Of a stretch of 63,171 nucleotides of DNA, positions 27,597 through 36,850 are shown in pieces. Within the stretch, counting starts at the first letter, position 1, and every line of letters begins with the position of its first letter. This stretch comes from an uncultured Muribaculaceae bacterium (lineage in GTDB: Bacteria > Bacteroidota > Bacteroidia > Bacteroidales > Muribaculaceae): assembly GCA_910577585.1 (NCBI GenBank), contig CAJTNN010000016.1, positions 1 to 63,171 on the forward strand. The letters are read 5' to 3'. A program made the position numbers and the translations under genes. The notes under the pieces were generated by a model. It did no database searches and had not been told where the DNA came from. It saw only the letters and a program-made list of their open reading frames with translations.

Positions 27597-28203
27597 GAGA
27601 TTTATGAGAGCCGGACGCGCGCACATGGGGCTGCGTCTGGGCTATGCGCTGCTTATGGCCGGAGTGCTGACGATCATCCTCGGCATGGCGCTGACGGGGT
27701 GCCGCGCGGCGAAGTCGGCGACTACAACGATGGCGCCCACCGTGACGCTGCATGACACCGTGAGCCAACGGCACGTGACAGTGACGCGGCTCGACACCGT
27801 GTGGCTCACGCTTCCGGCACAGACGGCAGAGCGGACACTCGACCTACGTACTTCCGGACTTCCGGGCTTCCGTACTTCCGCACTTGCCTTCCGTGATACA
27901 GTATCGCACCTCGAGACCGACTACGCCGTAAGCGATGCGCGCATCAGCGCCGACGGCATACTGACCCACACGCTCGCCAACAAGGCCCGCCCAGCTCCGG
28001 CGCTCGCCCCGCTGACGGTCGACACGATCTACACCGACCGCGTGAAGGAGGTGGGCGTACCGACACCCTACCCCGTGGAAGTCGAGGCGCCGCTGACGTG
28101 GTGGCAGCGCACACGGCTGCGGCTCTTCCCGTGGCTCGCCGCCGTGGCGATTGCGGCGGTCGGCGTGGCCGTCTGGCGGGTGTGGAAGTGGTGGCGTGGG
28201 TGA
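27586..28203 (+). CDS. Putative unimolecular spanin, 205 aa
   Basis: The N-terminal hydrophobic segment ends in the lipobox LTGC (lipidated Cys at about residue 39), which would anchor it in the outer membrane. The C-terminus has a second hydrophobic helix (LAAVAIAAVGVAVW) after a basic patch, which would anchor it in the inner membrane. An outer-membrane lipoprotein end plus an inner-membrane helix in one chain is the architecture of unimolecular spanins, which fuse the two membranes at the end of lysis. It follows the endolysin directly. ATG at 27586 is favoured; 27604 is also possible. It contains an octamer repeat (27850-27881). Confidence 0.6.
   Translation: MGDKRFMRAGRAHMGLRLGYALLMAGVLTIILGMALTGCRAAKSATTTMAPTVTLHDTVSQRHVTVTRLDTVWLTLPAQTAERTLDLRTSGLPGFRTSALAFRDTVSHLETDYAVSDARISADGILTHTLANKARPAPALAPLTVDTIYTDRVKEVGVPTPYPVEVEAPLTWWQRTRLRLFPWLAAVAIAAVGVAVWRVWKWWRG
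27850..27881 (+). repeat. Octamer tandem repeat inside the spanin-like gene
   Basis: Four consecutive 8-bp units: ACTTCCGG, ACTTCCGG, GCTTCCGT, ACTTCCGC. Eight is not a multiple of three, so a gain or loss of one unit would shift the frame. The encoded stretch (TSGLPGFRTSA) has no obvious structure. Confidence 0.6.
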
Positions 28204-28240
28204 TGAGAAAACCCTATATTTTGAAAATTTAGTGAATGAT

Positions 28241-28271
28241 TTCGTTAATTCGGGAATAATGATTAATTTTG
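28241..28271 (+). promoter_or_regulatory. Bacteroidetes-type promoter with no ORF downstream
   Basis: TTCG (28241-28244), then 19 nt, then TAATTTTG (28264-28271) matches TTTG-N19-TAnnTTTG with one mismatch. The only thing downstream on this strand is a 90-nt stretch ending in a terminator, so it probably drives a small RNA. Confidence 0.65.
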
Positions 28272-28277
28272 CAGTAT

Positions 28278-28367
28278 AATGAATTCTTAGAATAAAGCTT
28301 TGTCTAAGAAATTTCATATGCGTTATAATACGGTATGCTTCTGGTTGTCCAGCGGCATACTTTTTTT
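28278..28367 (+). ncRNA. Candidate small RNA between lysis cassette and integrase
   Basis: A promoter just upstream and a terminator at the 3' end delimit about 90 nt without an ORF. A first hairpin has 8 perfect base pairs (TTCTTAGA 28284-28291 with TCTAAGAA 28303-28310; loop of 11 containing AAAGCTTT). A single-stranded AU-rich linker (28311-28332) then leads to the terminator hairpin. The 3' end overlaps the integrase stop on the other strand, so it could also act as antisense to the integrase message end. No known RNA family is recognised. Confidence 0.5.
28333..28367 (+). terminator. Intrinsic terminator
   Basis: GTATGC (28333-28338) pairs with GCATAC (28355-28360), with an inner CTGG/CCAG stem and TTGT loop, followed by seven T. 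On the other strand the stem follows the integrase stop but has no T-run, so it mainly stops + strand transcription. Confidence 0.8.
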
Positions 28368-29583
28368 ATTTCTTACCGTATAGAACCCAATCAAGAACAC
28401 GGCGATTAGCTTCATCGACTTTCTTCTGATTGCGTTTTATATAGATATTGGTAGTGGTATTTTCTCCTGCATGACCTAAGGCTTGAGCTATAATAGCATC
28501 AGGAATATCAAGGTCTGCTGCTATGGTAGCCCAAGTATGTCTTGCCCAGTAGGTAGTCAATTCCGGCCATTCGGAAGATATGATTTTCTTCCCACCTTTC
28601 CCGTCTCGTTGCACATCTCCGATACGCTGTAACGCATTATTAATCTGATGTCGGAAGTTTTTATGGTTTGACCATCTATCTGCAATGACAAGCAAGCCAT
28701 TTACTCCTTTATATTTATCAATTATCTCCATTGCTTCCGGTTCCACCTTAATAGAATATATGCGGCCCGTTTTAGCTCGGCGGTACTCGATTCGACCTCT
28801 TTTTATTTGTTTTAGTCGATGCAAATCTACAGTATTGATACCAATCAGCATGAACATCAGCTTAAACAAGTCACGGTATATAGTTGCATACTCCTCAACC
28901 GGATAGTTGAAAATTCTGCGCAGCTCATCTACTGTAAGCGACCGCTTACGAGTTTCTTCCGCATGGATTTTGAATCTGCGGAAAGGATACCATGAGGTAT
29001 AGTCGTTATCGATTGCAAAGTTGAATACGGCTCTGATATTGCGAAGATGAATATTCCTTGCATTACGAGCAGGAGAGGTTCGCATCATATAATTATCGAA
29101 TCGATGCAGCCAATCGTTGGTAATTTCATTAAAGTCGACCATCTCCTTATTTGTATAGGATAGGATTTTCTTTAATGTTAAAGAATAGATATCTTTAGTG
29201 CTGCCTTGTTTGGTCTCGATGAATTTGCGGAAGCCTTTTATGAAGTCGACTCTATTCTCAGAATATTCTTCCGGGCGAATGATAGAAAATATCTTATCCT
29301 TTAGTTTAGATGCAGACAGTCTTTTTATTCCACCTCTTTCTGAAATATCCAGCAGTTGAACATCTACCTCCCCTTTAATTCTGGCGATTCTCGCATTCAA
29401 TGCTTTCGACATGGGATGGGTATTTAAAACCATCGCAGATGTCTTATCCCATTGATTCGGATGCAAGGATATTCCTATGCATACATGTGTTGCAGTTTGG
29501 CCATTTCTTATGACCAATTTGAGTGGAGCGAGATTATTTGCTCCATTTCGTCTGGAGTCTAAATATATACTTGAAGTTGCCAT
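28366..29583 (-). CDS. Tyrosine recombinase (phage integrase), 405 aa
   Basis: An N-terminal arm-binding part and SAM-like core-binding domain (residues about 110-210) precede the catalytic domain. R348 (YWARHTWAT), H371 (ALGHAG) and the nucleophile Y381 (NIYIKRN) are present. The first catalytic Arg is replaced by Asn250 in GINTVDL, and the His of HxxR by Tyr345; both changes occur in many Bacteroidetes integrases, as in the CTnDOT-like group where the first Arg is also missing. It would catalyse insertion and excision of the element, probably at the neighbouring tRNA-Pro. The gene faces leftward and ends in the small-RNA terminator. Confidence 0.9.
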   Translation of the reverse strand: MATSSIYLDSRRNGANNLAPLKLVIRNGQTATHVCIGISLHPNQWDKTSAMVLNTHPMSKALNARIARIKGEVDVQLLDISERGGIKRLSASKLKDKIFSIIRPEEYSENRVDFIKGFRKFIETKQGSTKDIYSLTLKKILSYTNKEMVDFNEITNDWLHRFDNYMMRTSPARNARNIHLRNIRAVFNFAIDNDYTSWYPFRRFKIHAEETRKRSLTVDELRRIFNYPVEEYATIYRDLFKLMFMLIGINTVDLHRLKQIKRGRIEYRRAKTGRIYSIKVEPEAMEIIDKYKGVNGLLVIADRWSNHKNFRHQINNALQRIGDVQRDGKGGKKIISSEWPELTTYWARHTWATIAADLDIPDAIIAQALGHAGENTTTNIYIKRNQKKVDEANRRVLDWVLYGKK

Positions 29584-29597
29584 GTGAATGTATATGT

Positions 29598-29630
29598 GCT
29601 CACGATTTGCTCACGATTTGCTCACGGTTT
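29598..29630. repeat. Three tandem 11-bp repeats upstream of the integrase
   Basis: GCTCACGATTT at 29598 and 29609, and GCTCACGGTTT at 29620, are in perfect register. They lie 15 bp upstream of the integrase start, between it and the tRNA. The placement suggests integrase or excisionase arm-type binding sites or an integrase operator. Confidence 0.7.
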
Positions 29631-29667
29631 TTTGTGTTAAAATGTGATTTTTTGTGATAAAATGTGG
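29628..29667. repeat. Two tandem 20-bp repeats next to the 11-bp array
   Basis: Two 20-bp units (29628-29647 and 29648-29667, consensus TTTTTTGTG-TAAAATGTG) match at 18 of 20 positions. They directly continue the 11-bp array. 29668-29766 beyond it shows no repeat or gene. Confidence 0.7.
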
Positions 29668-29766
29668 CTTTGAGCCGATGATTTTTAGAGCTTTTGAGGG
29701 GTATGGGTGCACGAAAATCAGCCCATCTCCAAGGTAACTCCTTGAAAATGAGTTGATTATCTTCTG

Positions 29767-29841
29767 TCGGGGTGAAAGGATTCGAACCTTCGACCCCCTG
29801 CTCCCAAAGCAGGTGCGCTAACCGGACTGCGCTACGCCCCG
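29767..29841 (-). tRNA. tRNA-Pro (anticodon TGG)
   Basis: Read on the minus strand it starts CGGGGCGTAGCGCAG and ends in a discriminator A without an encoded CCA. The anticodon stem CCTGC/GCAGG encloses TTTGGGA, giving anticodon TGG. The T arm has GGTTCGAATCC. The acceptor stem pairs except for one C-A at position 6-67. The 3' end faces the prophage, which fits use as the attachment site. Confidence 0.95.
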
Positions 29842-29963
29842 ATTATGAGGCAAAGTTAGTGCTTTTTTTTGGTATGTGCAAGAATTTTAAGAATTATTAG
29901 CTGTGGGAGGGGTTTTGACGTAGTTTTGCGCTGTGGTGTTAACCTCATTTGGATTTTTTGCGT

Positions 29964-29971
29964 TATATTTG
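29964..29971 (+). promoter_or_regulatory. -7 box upstream of the DUF1573 pair
   Basis: TATATTTG followed by CAG, the same context seen at other promoters in this window. The -33 element is unclear. The 29842-30140 gap otherwise holds a GC-rich leader of about 160 nt without a recognised riboswitch. Confidence 0.55.
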
Positions 29972-30140
29972 CAGATGACTTTGTGTAGCCGGACTTGAGT
30001 GCCCCTCATCTCTGCCTGCTGATTGTGCCTTCACTGGGCGCCCCAAGGTGGGTGTCGACGGGGGTAGCGGCGATGCGGTGGGGGAGATGGCAACTTTTGT
30101 GACCGGCTACTTAACATCTATACCTCTATTGAAGATAAGT

Positions 30141-30548
30141 ATGAAGAAATTTACCATTTTGTTGATTGCAGTTGTCGTGGCTCTTGTGGCTGCCGGTACT
30201 GTGGAGGCTAAGAAGAAGTCGAATAAAGAGGGCACCGCCAAGATTGAATTTCTTGAGAAGGTGTATGACTTCGGTGTGATTCAGGAGAAGGGTGGCCAGG
30301 TAAGCCATGAGTTTGAGTTTATCAACAAGGGCGATGGCAACCTGGTGATTCTGAAGGCTACGGCCGAATGCGGCTGCACCCGCCCCAGCTTCACTGAGAA
30401 ACCGGTGGCTCCAGGCAAGACAGGCAAACTGAAGGTCACCTACAATCCGCTCGGTCGGCCGGGTGGTTTCGAGAAGATTGTGACCGTCACCACCAATGGC
30501 AATCCCCGCAAGGTGCGCCTTAAGATACGCGGCACTGTAAGCCAGTAA
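30141..30548 (+). CDS. DUF1573 exported protein, 135 aa
   Basis: A signal peptide (MKKFTILLIAVVVALVAAG) is followed by one DUF1573 Ig-like domain: YDFGVIQEKGG, the ECGCT motif and a YNPLGRPG loop. DUF1573 proteins are common in Bacteroidetes and lie in the periplasm or on the surface; their role is unknown. I chose the ATG at 30141 because it starts the signal peptide; the longer reading from 30048 adds a stretch unlike a signal. The next gene encodes a longer relative. Confidence 0.85.
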   Translation: MKKFTILLIAVVVALVAAGTVEAKKKSNKEGTAKIEFLEKVYDFGVIQEKGGQVSHEFEFINKGDGNLVILKATAECGCTRPSFTEKPVAPGKTGKLKVTYNPLGRPGGFEKIVTVTTNGNPRKVRLKIRGTVSQ

Positions 30549-30588
30549 ATCCAGAATCTCTCAAATAACTGCTGAGAGAAAGAGAAGT

Positions 30589-31368
30589 ATGAGAAAGATG
30601 TGCAGAAAATATCAGGGTATCGCGGTGATGACGCTGCTGCTTGCCTGCGGCATTGCCGGAGGCAAGACGCGTCTGATCGACCCTACCTACGACTTTGGTG
30701 TGGTGCGCGAGCTTGACGGCAGCGTCACCGGTCATGCGCATGTGGTCAATGACGGGCCCGACACGACTTATGTGCGTGACGTGCGTCCGAGTTGTGGCTG
30801 CACGGGTGCGCAATATTTCCAGGACCCTATCGCTCCGGGCGACACCACCGAGATCAGCTTCACTTATAATCCCGTGGGGCGCCCCGGCACGATAAGCAAG
30901 ACTGTAAAGATATATATCGGCGACAGTGATGAGCGCCATATTGTCAAACTTACGGGTCGAGTTGTGGGGAGCCGCGAGACATTGCGCTGGAAGTATCCGG
31001 TGGATTGCGGCTGGATGGCATTGTCGGATTCAGTGGTGGACCTCGGGCAAATCCGTGAAAACTCGGGGCGCCACGCATTTCTGCGCATCGTCAATCTCAC
31101 GACCGACACGATTGCTCCGAAGTTCAGCAACACTAGCAAGGCGCTGAGCATAGATGTCACTCCCGAGCGCCTGCTCCCCGGCGACCTCGGTACGCTCGGC
31201 ATATATCTCAACACCAAGTTTACCGATACGCTCGGCAATGTCGACTATCGGGTGCCGATCTGGGCCGATGGCGACACTGTGCGCACAGAAGTCAGCATCC
31301 GCGCGCGCATCGTCAGTGAGACAGACTCGCTGGCCCTGCTGCAGAATAATCTGCAGGCAAGATTCTGA
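30589..31368 (+). CDS. DUF1573 exported protein, 259 aa
   Basis: A weak signal peptide (GIAVMTLLLACGIAGG) is followed by a DUF1573 domain with YDFGVVRELDG, PSCGCTGAQYF and YNPVGRPG. A second, more diverged Ig-like domain (SVVDLGQIRENSGRHAFL) lies from about residue 145. It is a paralogue of the upstream gene, 40 bp away, and is probably in the same operon. The function is unknown; a cell-envelope role is likely. Confidence 0.8.
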   Translation: MRKMCRKYQGIAVMTLLLACGIAGGKTRLIDPTYDFGVVRELDGSVTGHAHVVNDGPDTTYVRDVRPSCGCTGAQYFQDPIAPGDTTEISFTYNPVGRPGTISKTVKIYIGDSDERHIVKLTGRVVGSRETLRWKYPVDCGWMALSDSVVDLGQIRENSGRHAFLRIVNLTTDTIAPKFSNTSKALSIDVTPERLLPGDLGTLGIYLNTKFTDTLGNVDYRVPIWADGDTVRTEVSIRARIVSETDSLALLQNNLQARF

Positions 31369-31403
31369 GGCGTCGCGGGGCATCGCACCTCCATCATAAA
31401 AAT

Positions 31404-31440
31404 CGCCTGCCTATCAAAAAAATAGGCGCCCTTCGGGCGA
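31404..31440 (+). terminator. Hairpin pair after the DUF1573 genes
   Basis: GCCTAT (31409-31414) pairs with ATAGGC (31422-31427), followed directly by CGCCC/GGGCG. It lies in the 141-bp gap before meaB and has no T-run, so termination is only likely. Nothing else is seen in the gap. Confidence 0.4.
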
Positions 31441-31509
31441 CCGCCTCCCTCTCTCTCCCCCTAATTCTCTGACCACGATAAATCTAAACCTACCATAGAA
31501 CAACGAATC

Positions 31510-32619
31510 ATGCAACACCCTGAAAATGACAAAGCCTATAAAGGGCTCGCCGTCAACAGCGGCGTGAGTAGCCAACCGACAGTCAATCCATATCGTCAGT
31601 TGCGTCGTCGCCGCCAGTTGTCGGTCAATGATTATGTAGAGGGTATACTCAAAGGGGACGTCAGTGTGCTCGGGCGCGCTGTGACGCTTGTGGAGTCAAC
31701 GGCCGAGGCTCATCAGTCGGTGGCCCAGGAGGTAATCGAGAAATGCCTGCCGCATTCGGGCCACAGCCGCCGCATCGGCATCACGGGTGTGCCCGGAGCA
31801 GGCAAATCGACTTCGATCGACGTCTTCGGTCTGCATGTGCTGCGTCAGGGTCACAAGCTGGCGGTGCTGGCCATCGACCCCAGTTCGGAGCGTACGCATG
31901 GTTCGATTCTTGGTGACAAGACACGCATGGAGAAACTCTCCGTGCAGCCCGATGCCTTCATCCGCCCTTCACCCTCGGCAGGATCGCTTGGTGGCGTGGC
32001 GCGCAAGACCCGCGAGACGATAGTGCTCTGTGAAGCCGCAGGCTACGACCGCATCTTTGTCGAGACCGTCGGGGTGGGGCAGAGTGAGACCGCCGTGCAT
32101 TCGATGGTGGACTTCTTCCTACTCATCCAGCTTGCCGGCACGGGCGACGAACTTCAAGGCATCAAGCGCGGCATCATGGAGATGGCCGACGGCATCGCCA
32201 TCAACAAATGCGATGGCGACAATGTCGACCGTGCCAAGCTCGCTGCCGCACAGTTCCGCAATGCCCTGCACCTCTTTCCCCCCACACCCTCGAAGTGGCG
32301 CCCGGAGGTGGTGACCTACAGCGGATACTACGAATACGACATCGACAAGGTCTGGGATATGATTGACCGGTACTTTGAATATGTGGAGCGCACAGGCTAC
32401 TTTGAGCGCAAGCGCCAGGAGCAGGAGAAATACTGGATGATCGAGACCATCAACGAACAGCTGCGTTCGAAGTTCTACAACACCCCCGAGGTGGCAGCCC
32501 TTCTTGAGCAGAAAGAGCTGAGGGTGCTCAACAACGAGCAATCCTCATTCACCGCTGCCAAAGATGTGCTCGACTTCTACTTCGAGCGCCTAAGAGCCGA
32601 GGCCGGCCGATGTGATTGA
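31510..32619 (+). CDS. meaB: Methylmalonyl-CoA mutase-associated GTPase MeaB, 369 aa
   Basis: A G3E-family P-loop GTPase that guards cobalamin loading and repair of methylmalonyl-CoA mutase. Visible motifs are Walker A GVPGAGKST (residues 93-101), the IDPSSERTHGSILGDKTRM switch region, ETVGVGQSE and the NKCDG base-specificity motif. Length is normal for the family. Bacteroidales make propionate through methylmalonyl-CoA, so the gene is expected, but the mutase genes are not in this window. It starts a rightward group with the acyl-CoA ligase. Confidence 0.9.
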   Translation: MQHPENDKAYKGLAVNSGVSSQPTVNPYRQLRRRRQLSVNDYVEGILKGDVSVLGRAVTLVESTAEAHQSVAQEVIEKCLPHSGHSRRIGITGVPGAGKSTSIDVFGLHVLRQGHKLAVLAIDPSSERTHGSILGDKTRMEKLSVQPDAFIRPSPSAGSLGGVARKTRETIVLCEAAGYDRIFVETVGVGQSETAVHSMVDFFLLIQLAGTGDELQGIKRGIMEMADGIAINKCDGDNVDRAKLAAAQFRNALHLFPPTPSKWRPEVVTYSGYYEYDIDKVWDMIDRYFEYVERTGYFERKRQEQEKYWMIETINEQLRSKFYNTPEVAALLEQKELRVLNNEQSSFTAAKDVLDFYFERLRAEAGRCD

Positions 32620-32662
32620 AGTCACTTAGGCTTACCGGCTCAGCAAACATAAACTACAACAG

Positions 32663-34480
<1,818 letters not shown>

Positions 34481-34541
34481 TCCTCAGCACGAGCATCTTT
34501 TTCAGAGAGATACTTGCATATCAATCAAGCAGCAAGCAGCC

Positions 34542-35600
34542 ATGTCATCAGCATCCACAGATATACAGAGACATACGATAGCCTCCGACGCCACATTGCG
34601 CGAGGCATTCAGTCGCCTCAACGCCCTTTCGGGCGAGAATATGACCCTCTTCGTGGTCGGCCCCGGAGGTGAGCTGGAGGGTTCGCTCACTGATGGCGAC
34701 CTTCGGCGCGCCGTCATAGCCTCGGCCGATCTCGGGCACCCCGTGGGCCAGATATGCCACAAGCCCTGTCTCAGCCTGCGCGACGATGAGGAGCGTTACG
34801 CCCGCGTGCGCGAAGCCCGCAAGCGCGGTGTGGAGCTGCTTCCGGTCGTGGATGCCGCCGGACACATCGTCGAACTTCTCGACCTGCGCAAACTGCGCAC
34901 ATCGCTGCCGCTCGATGCCGTGCTCATGGCCGGCGGCAAGGGTGAGCGCCTGCGCCCGCTGACACTCGATTGCCCTAAACCACTCCTTAAAGTGGGGGGC
35001 AAACCCATCATCGACTACAACATCGACGAACTGCATTCCAACGGCATACGCAACATTCATGTCACTGTCAACTACCTCAAAGAGCAGCTCCAGGCCCACT
35101 TCGCCGATCCGGAATGTGGGGTGACATGCGTGGAAGAACCCCGCCGCCTCGGCACGATGGGAAGCCTCGCCCTTGTCGACGGATTGCAGGCCGACAATCT
35201 GATTGTCATGAACTCCGACCTACTCACCACGCTCGACTTTGAGGAGATGTTTATCCAGCATGCCTCTTCGGGGGCGATGCTCACGGTGGCGGCAATACCA
35301 TACACGGTGTCGGTGCCCTTCGCCATCATGCGCCACGAAGGGCACCGGGTGACCGGCCTGACCGAGAAACCCACCTACAACTATTTCGCCAACGCCGGCG
35401 TTTATATGATGCGGCGCGAGGTGGTCAGCATGATACCGCGCGGCGAATATCTCGATGCCCCCGACCTTATCGAGCAGCTCATAGCGCGCGGCGACAAAGT
35501 GGAGTATTATCCTATCGACGGCATATGGGTCGACATAGGCTCGCCTGATGATTACCGCTATGCCAATGAGCTGATGGGTAGCGCGCTGCGGCGCAAATAG
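34542..35600 (+). CDS. CBS-domain sugar-phosphate nucleotidyltransferase, 352 aa
   Basis: Residues about 5-115 form a CBS pair (DATLREAFSRLNALSGENMT; ELEGSLTDGDLRRAV). Residues about 125-350 form a nucleotidyltransferase with the signature AVLMAGGKGERLRPLT and metal-binding MNSDLLT. Related enzymes make GDP- or NDP-activated sugars for surface polysaccharides, here under possible nucleotide control by the CBS domains. The substrate cannot be read from the sequence. I chose the ATG at 34542 because the CBS domain starts there; an alternative start at 34473 overlaps the ligase gene by 8 bp. Confidence 0.75.
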   Translation: MSSASTDIQRHTIASDATLREAFSRLNALSGENMTLFVVGPGGELEGSLTDGDLRRAVIASADLGHPVGQICHKPCLSLRDDEERYARVREARKRGVELLPVVDAAGHIVELLDLRKLRTSLPLDAVLMAGGKGERLRPLTLDCPKPLLKVGGKPIIDYNIDELHSNGIRNIHVTVNYLKEQLQAHFADPECGVTCVEEPRRLGTMGSLALVDGLQADNLIVMNSDLLTTLDFEEMFIQHASSGAMLTVAAIPYTVSVPFAIMRHEGHRVTGLTEKPTYNYFANAGVYMMRREVVSMIPRGEYLDAPDLIEQLIARGDKVEYYPIDGIWVDIGSPDDYRYANELMGSALRRK

Positions 35601-35680
35601 TGTCATGGCGCACTCCTGAATCCGGGGGTATGTATATTCCCCCGGTGCGGCCTCAAAATCAAGAAAAAACAGAAATTACG

Positions 35681-36850
35681 ATGGCAGACTCAAACTTCAT
35701 AGACTACGTGAAAATCCTTTGCCGCTCAGGCAAGGGTGGGGCGGGAAGCCGCCACTATCATAGAGCTAAATATGTACCCAAAGGTGGACCCGACGGCGGC
35801 GACGGCGGTCGTGGCGGCCACATCATCCTGCGCGGCAACCGCAATATGTGGACACTGCTCCACCTGCGCTATCAGCGTCACATCTTCGCCACCGACGGCC
35901 AGTCGGGTGGCGCCGGGCGCTCATTCGGCAAAGATGGCGAAGACCGCATCATCGAAGTGCCTATCGGCACAACCGTCTTCGATGCCGAGACCGGCGAATT
36001 CCTCTGCGAAGTCACCCGCGATGGCGAAGAAATCAAGCTGCTGCGCGGCGGCAAAGGTGGACTCGGCAACTGCCACTTCGCCACCTCCACCAACCGCGCC
36101 CCCCGCTATGCCCAGCCCGGCCAGCCCGCTATCGAAAAGGCAGTCGTGCTCGAGCTTAAACTGCTCGGCGACGTCGGACTTGTGGGCTTCCCCAATGCAG
36201 GAAAGTCAACCCTTCTCTCAGCGCTGAGCGCCGCCAAACCCAAAATCGCCGACTACCCCTTCACCACCATGGAGCCCCAGCTCGGCATCGTGAGCTATCG
36301 CGGCGACAAATCATTTGTCATGGCCGACATACCCGGTATTATCGAGGGGGCCAGCGAGGGTAAAGGGTTAGGCCTCAGATTCTTGCGGCATATCGAACGC
36401 AACGCCGTGCTACTCTTCATGGTACCCGCCGACAGCGACGACATCAAGCGCGACTACGAGATACTGCTCAAAGAGGTGCGCGAATTCAATCCTGAGCTCG
36501 CCGACAAGAGCCGGGTGCTCGCTATATCGAAATGCGACATGCTCGACGACGAACTGCGCGAGGAGATAGCCAAGGAATTGCCCGAGGGTGTCCCCACAGT
36601 GTTCATATCGGCCGTAAGTGGTCAGGGACTCACCGAGCTCAAGGACCTCCTTTGGCGTGAGATAAACTCAGAAGAGAATCTTGCCACCACCATCACCCAT
36701 CGTCCGCTCGACCGCCGCCACCGTGTGGAAGAGGAGGATGAATTCATCTTCGCCCAGGACGACACCGAAGAGGATGAAGACTGGATGCCCCAGACCGACG
36801 AGGAATGGAACGACGAATTCTGGGATGAGGAGGATAGTGTCAACGGCTGA
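35681..36850 (+). CDS. obg: GTPase ObgE, 389 aa
   Basis: A ribosome-assembly GTPase. The N-terminal Obg fold is Gly-rich (GGDGGRGG; GGKGGLGNC), followed by a GTPase domain with GFPNAGKST, the DIPGIIEGASEGKGLG switch and SKCD. The C-terminal tail is very acidic. I chose the ATG at 35681 (MADSNFIDYVKI), the family's usual start. The stop overlaps the next start (TGATG), so the acyltransferase is translationally coupled. Confidence 0.95.
   Translation: MADSNFIDYVKILCRSGKGGAGSRHYHRAKYVPKGGPDGGDGGRGGHIILRGNRNMWTLLHLRYQRHIFATDGQSGGAGRSFGKDGEDRIIEVPIGTTVFDAETGEFLCEVTRDGEEIKLLRGGKGGLGNCHFATSTNRAPRYAQPGQPAIEKAVVLELKLLGDVGLVGFPNAGKSTLLSALSAAKPKIADYPFTTMEPQLGIVSYRGDKSFVMADIPGIIEGASEGKGLGLRFLRHIERNAVLLFMVPADSDDIKRDYEILLKEVREFNPELADKSRVLAISKCDMLDDELREEIAKELPEGVPTVFISAVSGQGLTELKDLLWREINSEENLATTITHRPLDRRHRVEEEDEFIFAQDDTEEDEDWMPQTDEEWNDEFWDEEDSVNG

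Larger units (their letters stand above)
1..29766. mobile_element. Partial siphovirus prophage, right arm, next to tRNA-Pro
   Basis: The region carries, in phage order, an accessory block, capsid and connector genes, tail genes, a lysis cassette and a tyrosine integrase, and it stops beside a tRNA gene. The integrase is the last gene and points into the element, as is usual for an element inserted at the 3' end of a tRNA. I could not find a second copy of the tRNA 3' end inside the window, so the left attachment site is presumably further left and the true limits are unknown. No terminase, portal, repressor or replication gene is present here. Base composition is patchy: AT-richer in 432-7190 and about 9890-12230, GC-rich elsewhere, which suggests a mosaic. 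Confidence 0.85.

Noticed and set aside
29767..29790. Search for a second copy of the tRNA 3' end as left attachment site
   Set aside because: The words GGGGTGAAAGGATTCG do not recur in the window; the GGGGTGAAAGC near 37783 is too short and outside the phage.
29978..30140. Riboswitch in the DUF1573 leader
   Set aside because: The leader is GC-rich but shows no recognised aptamer motif.
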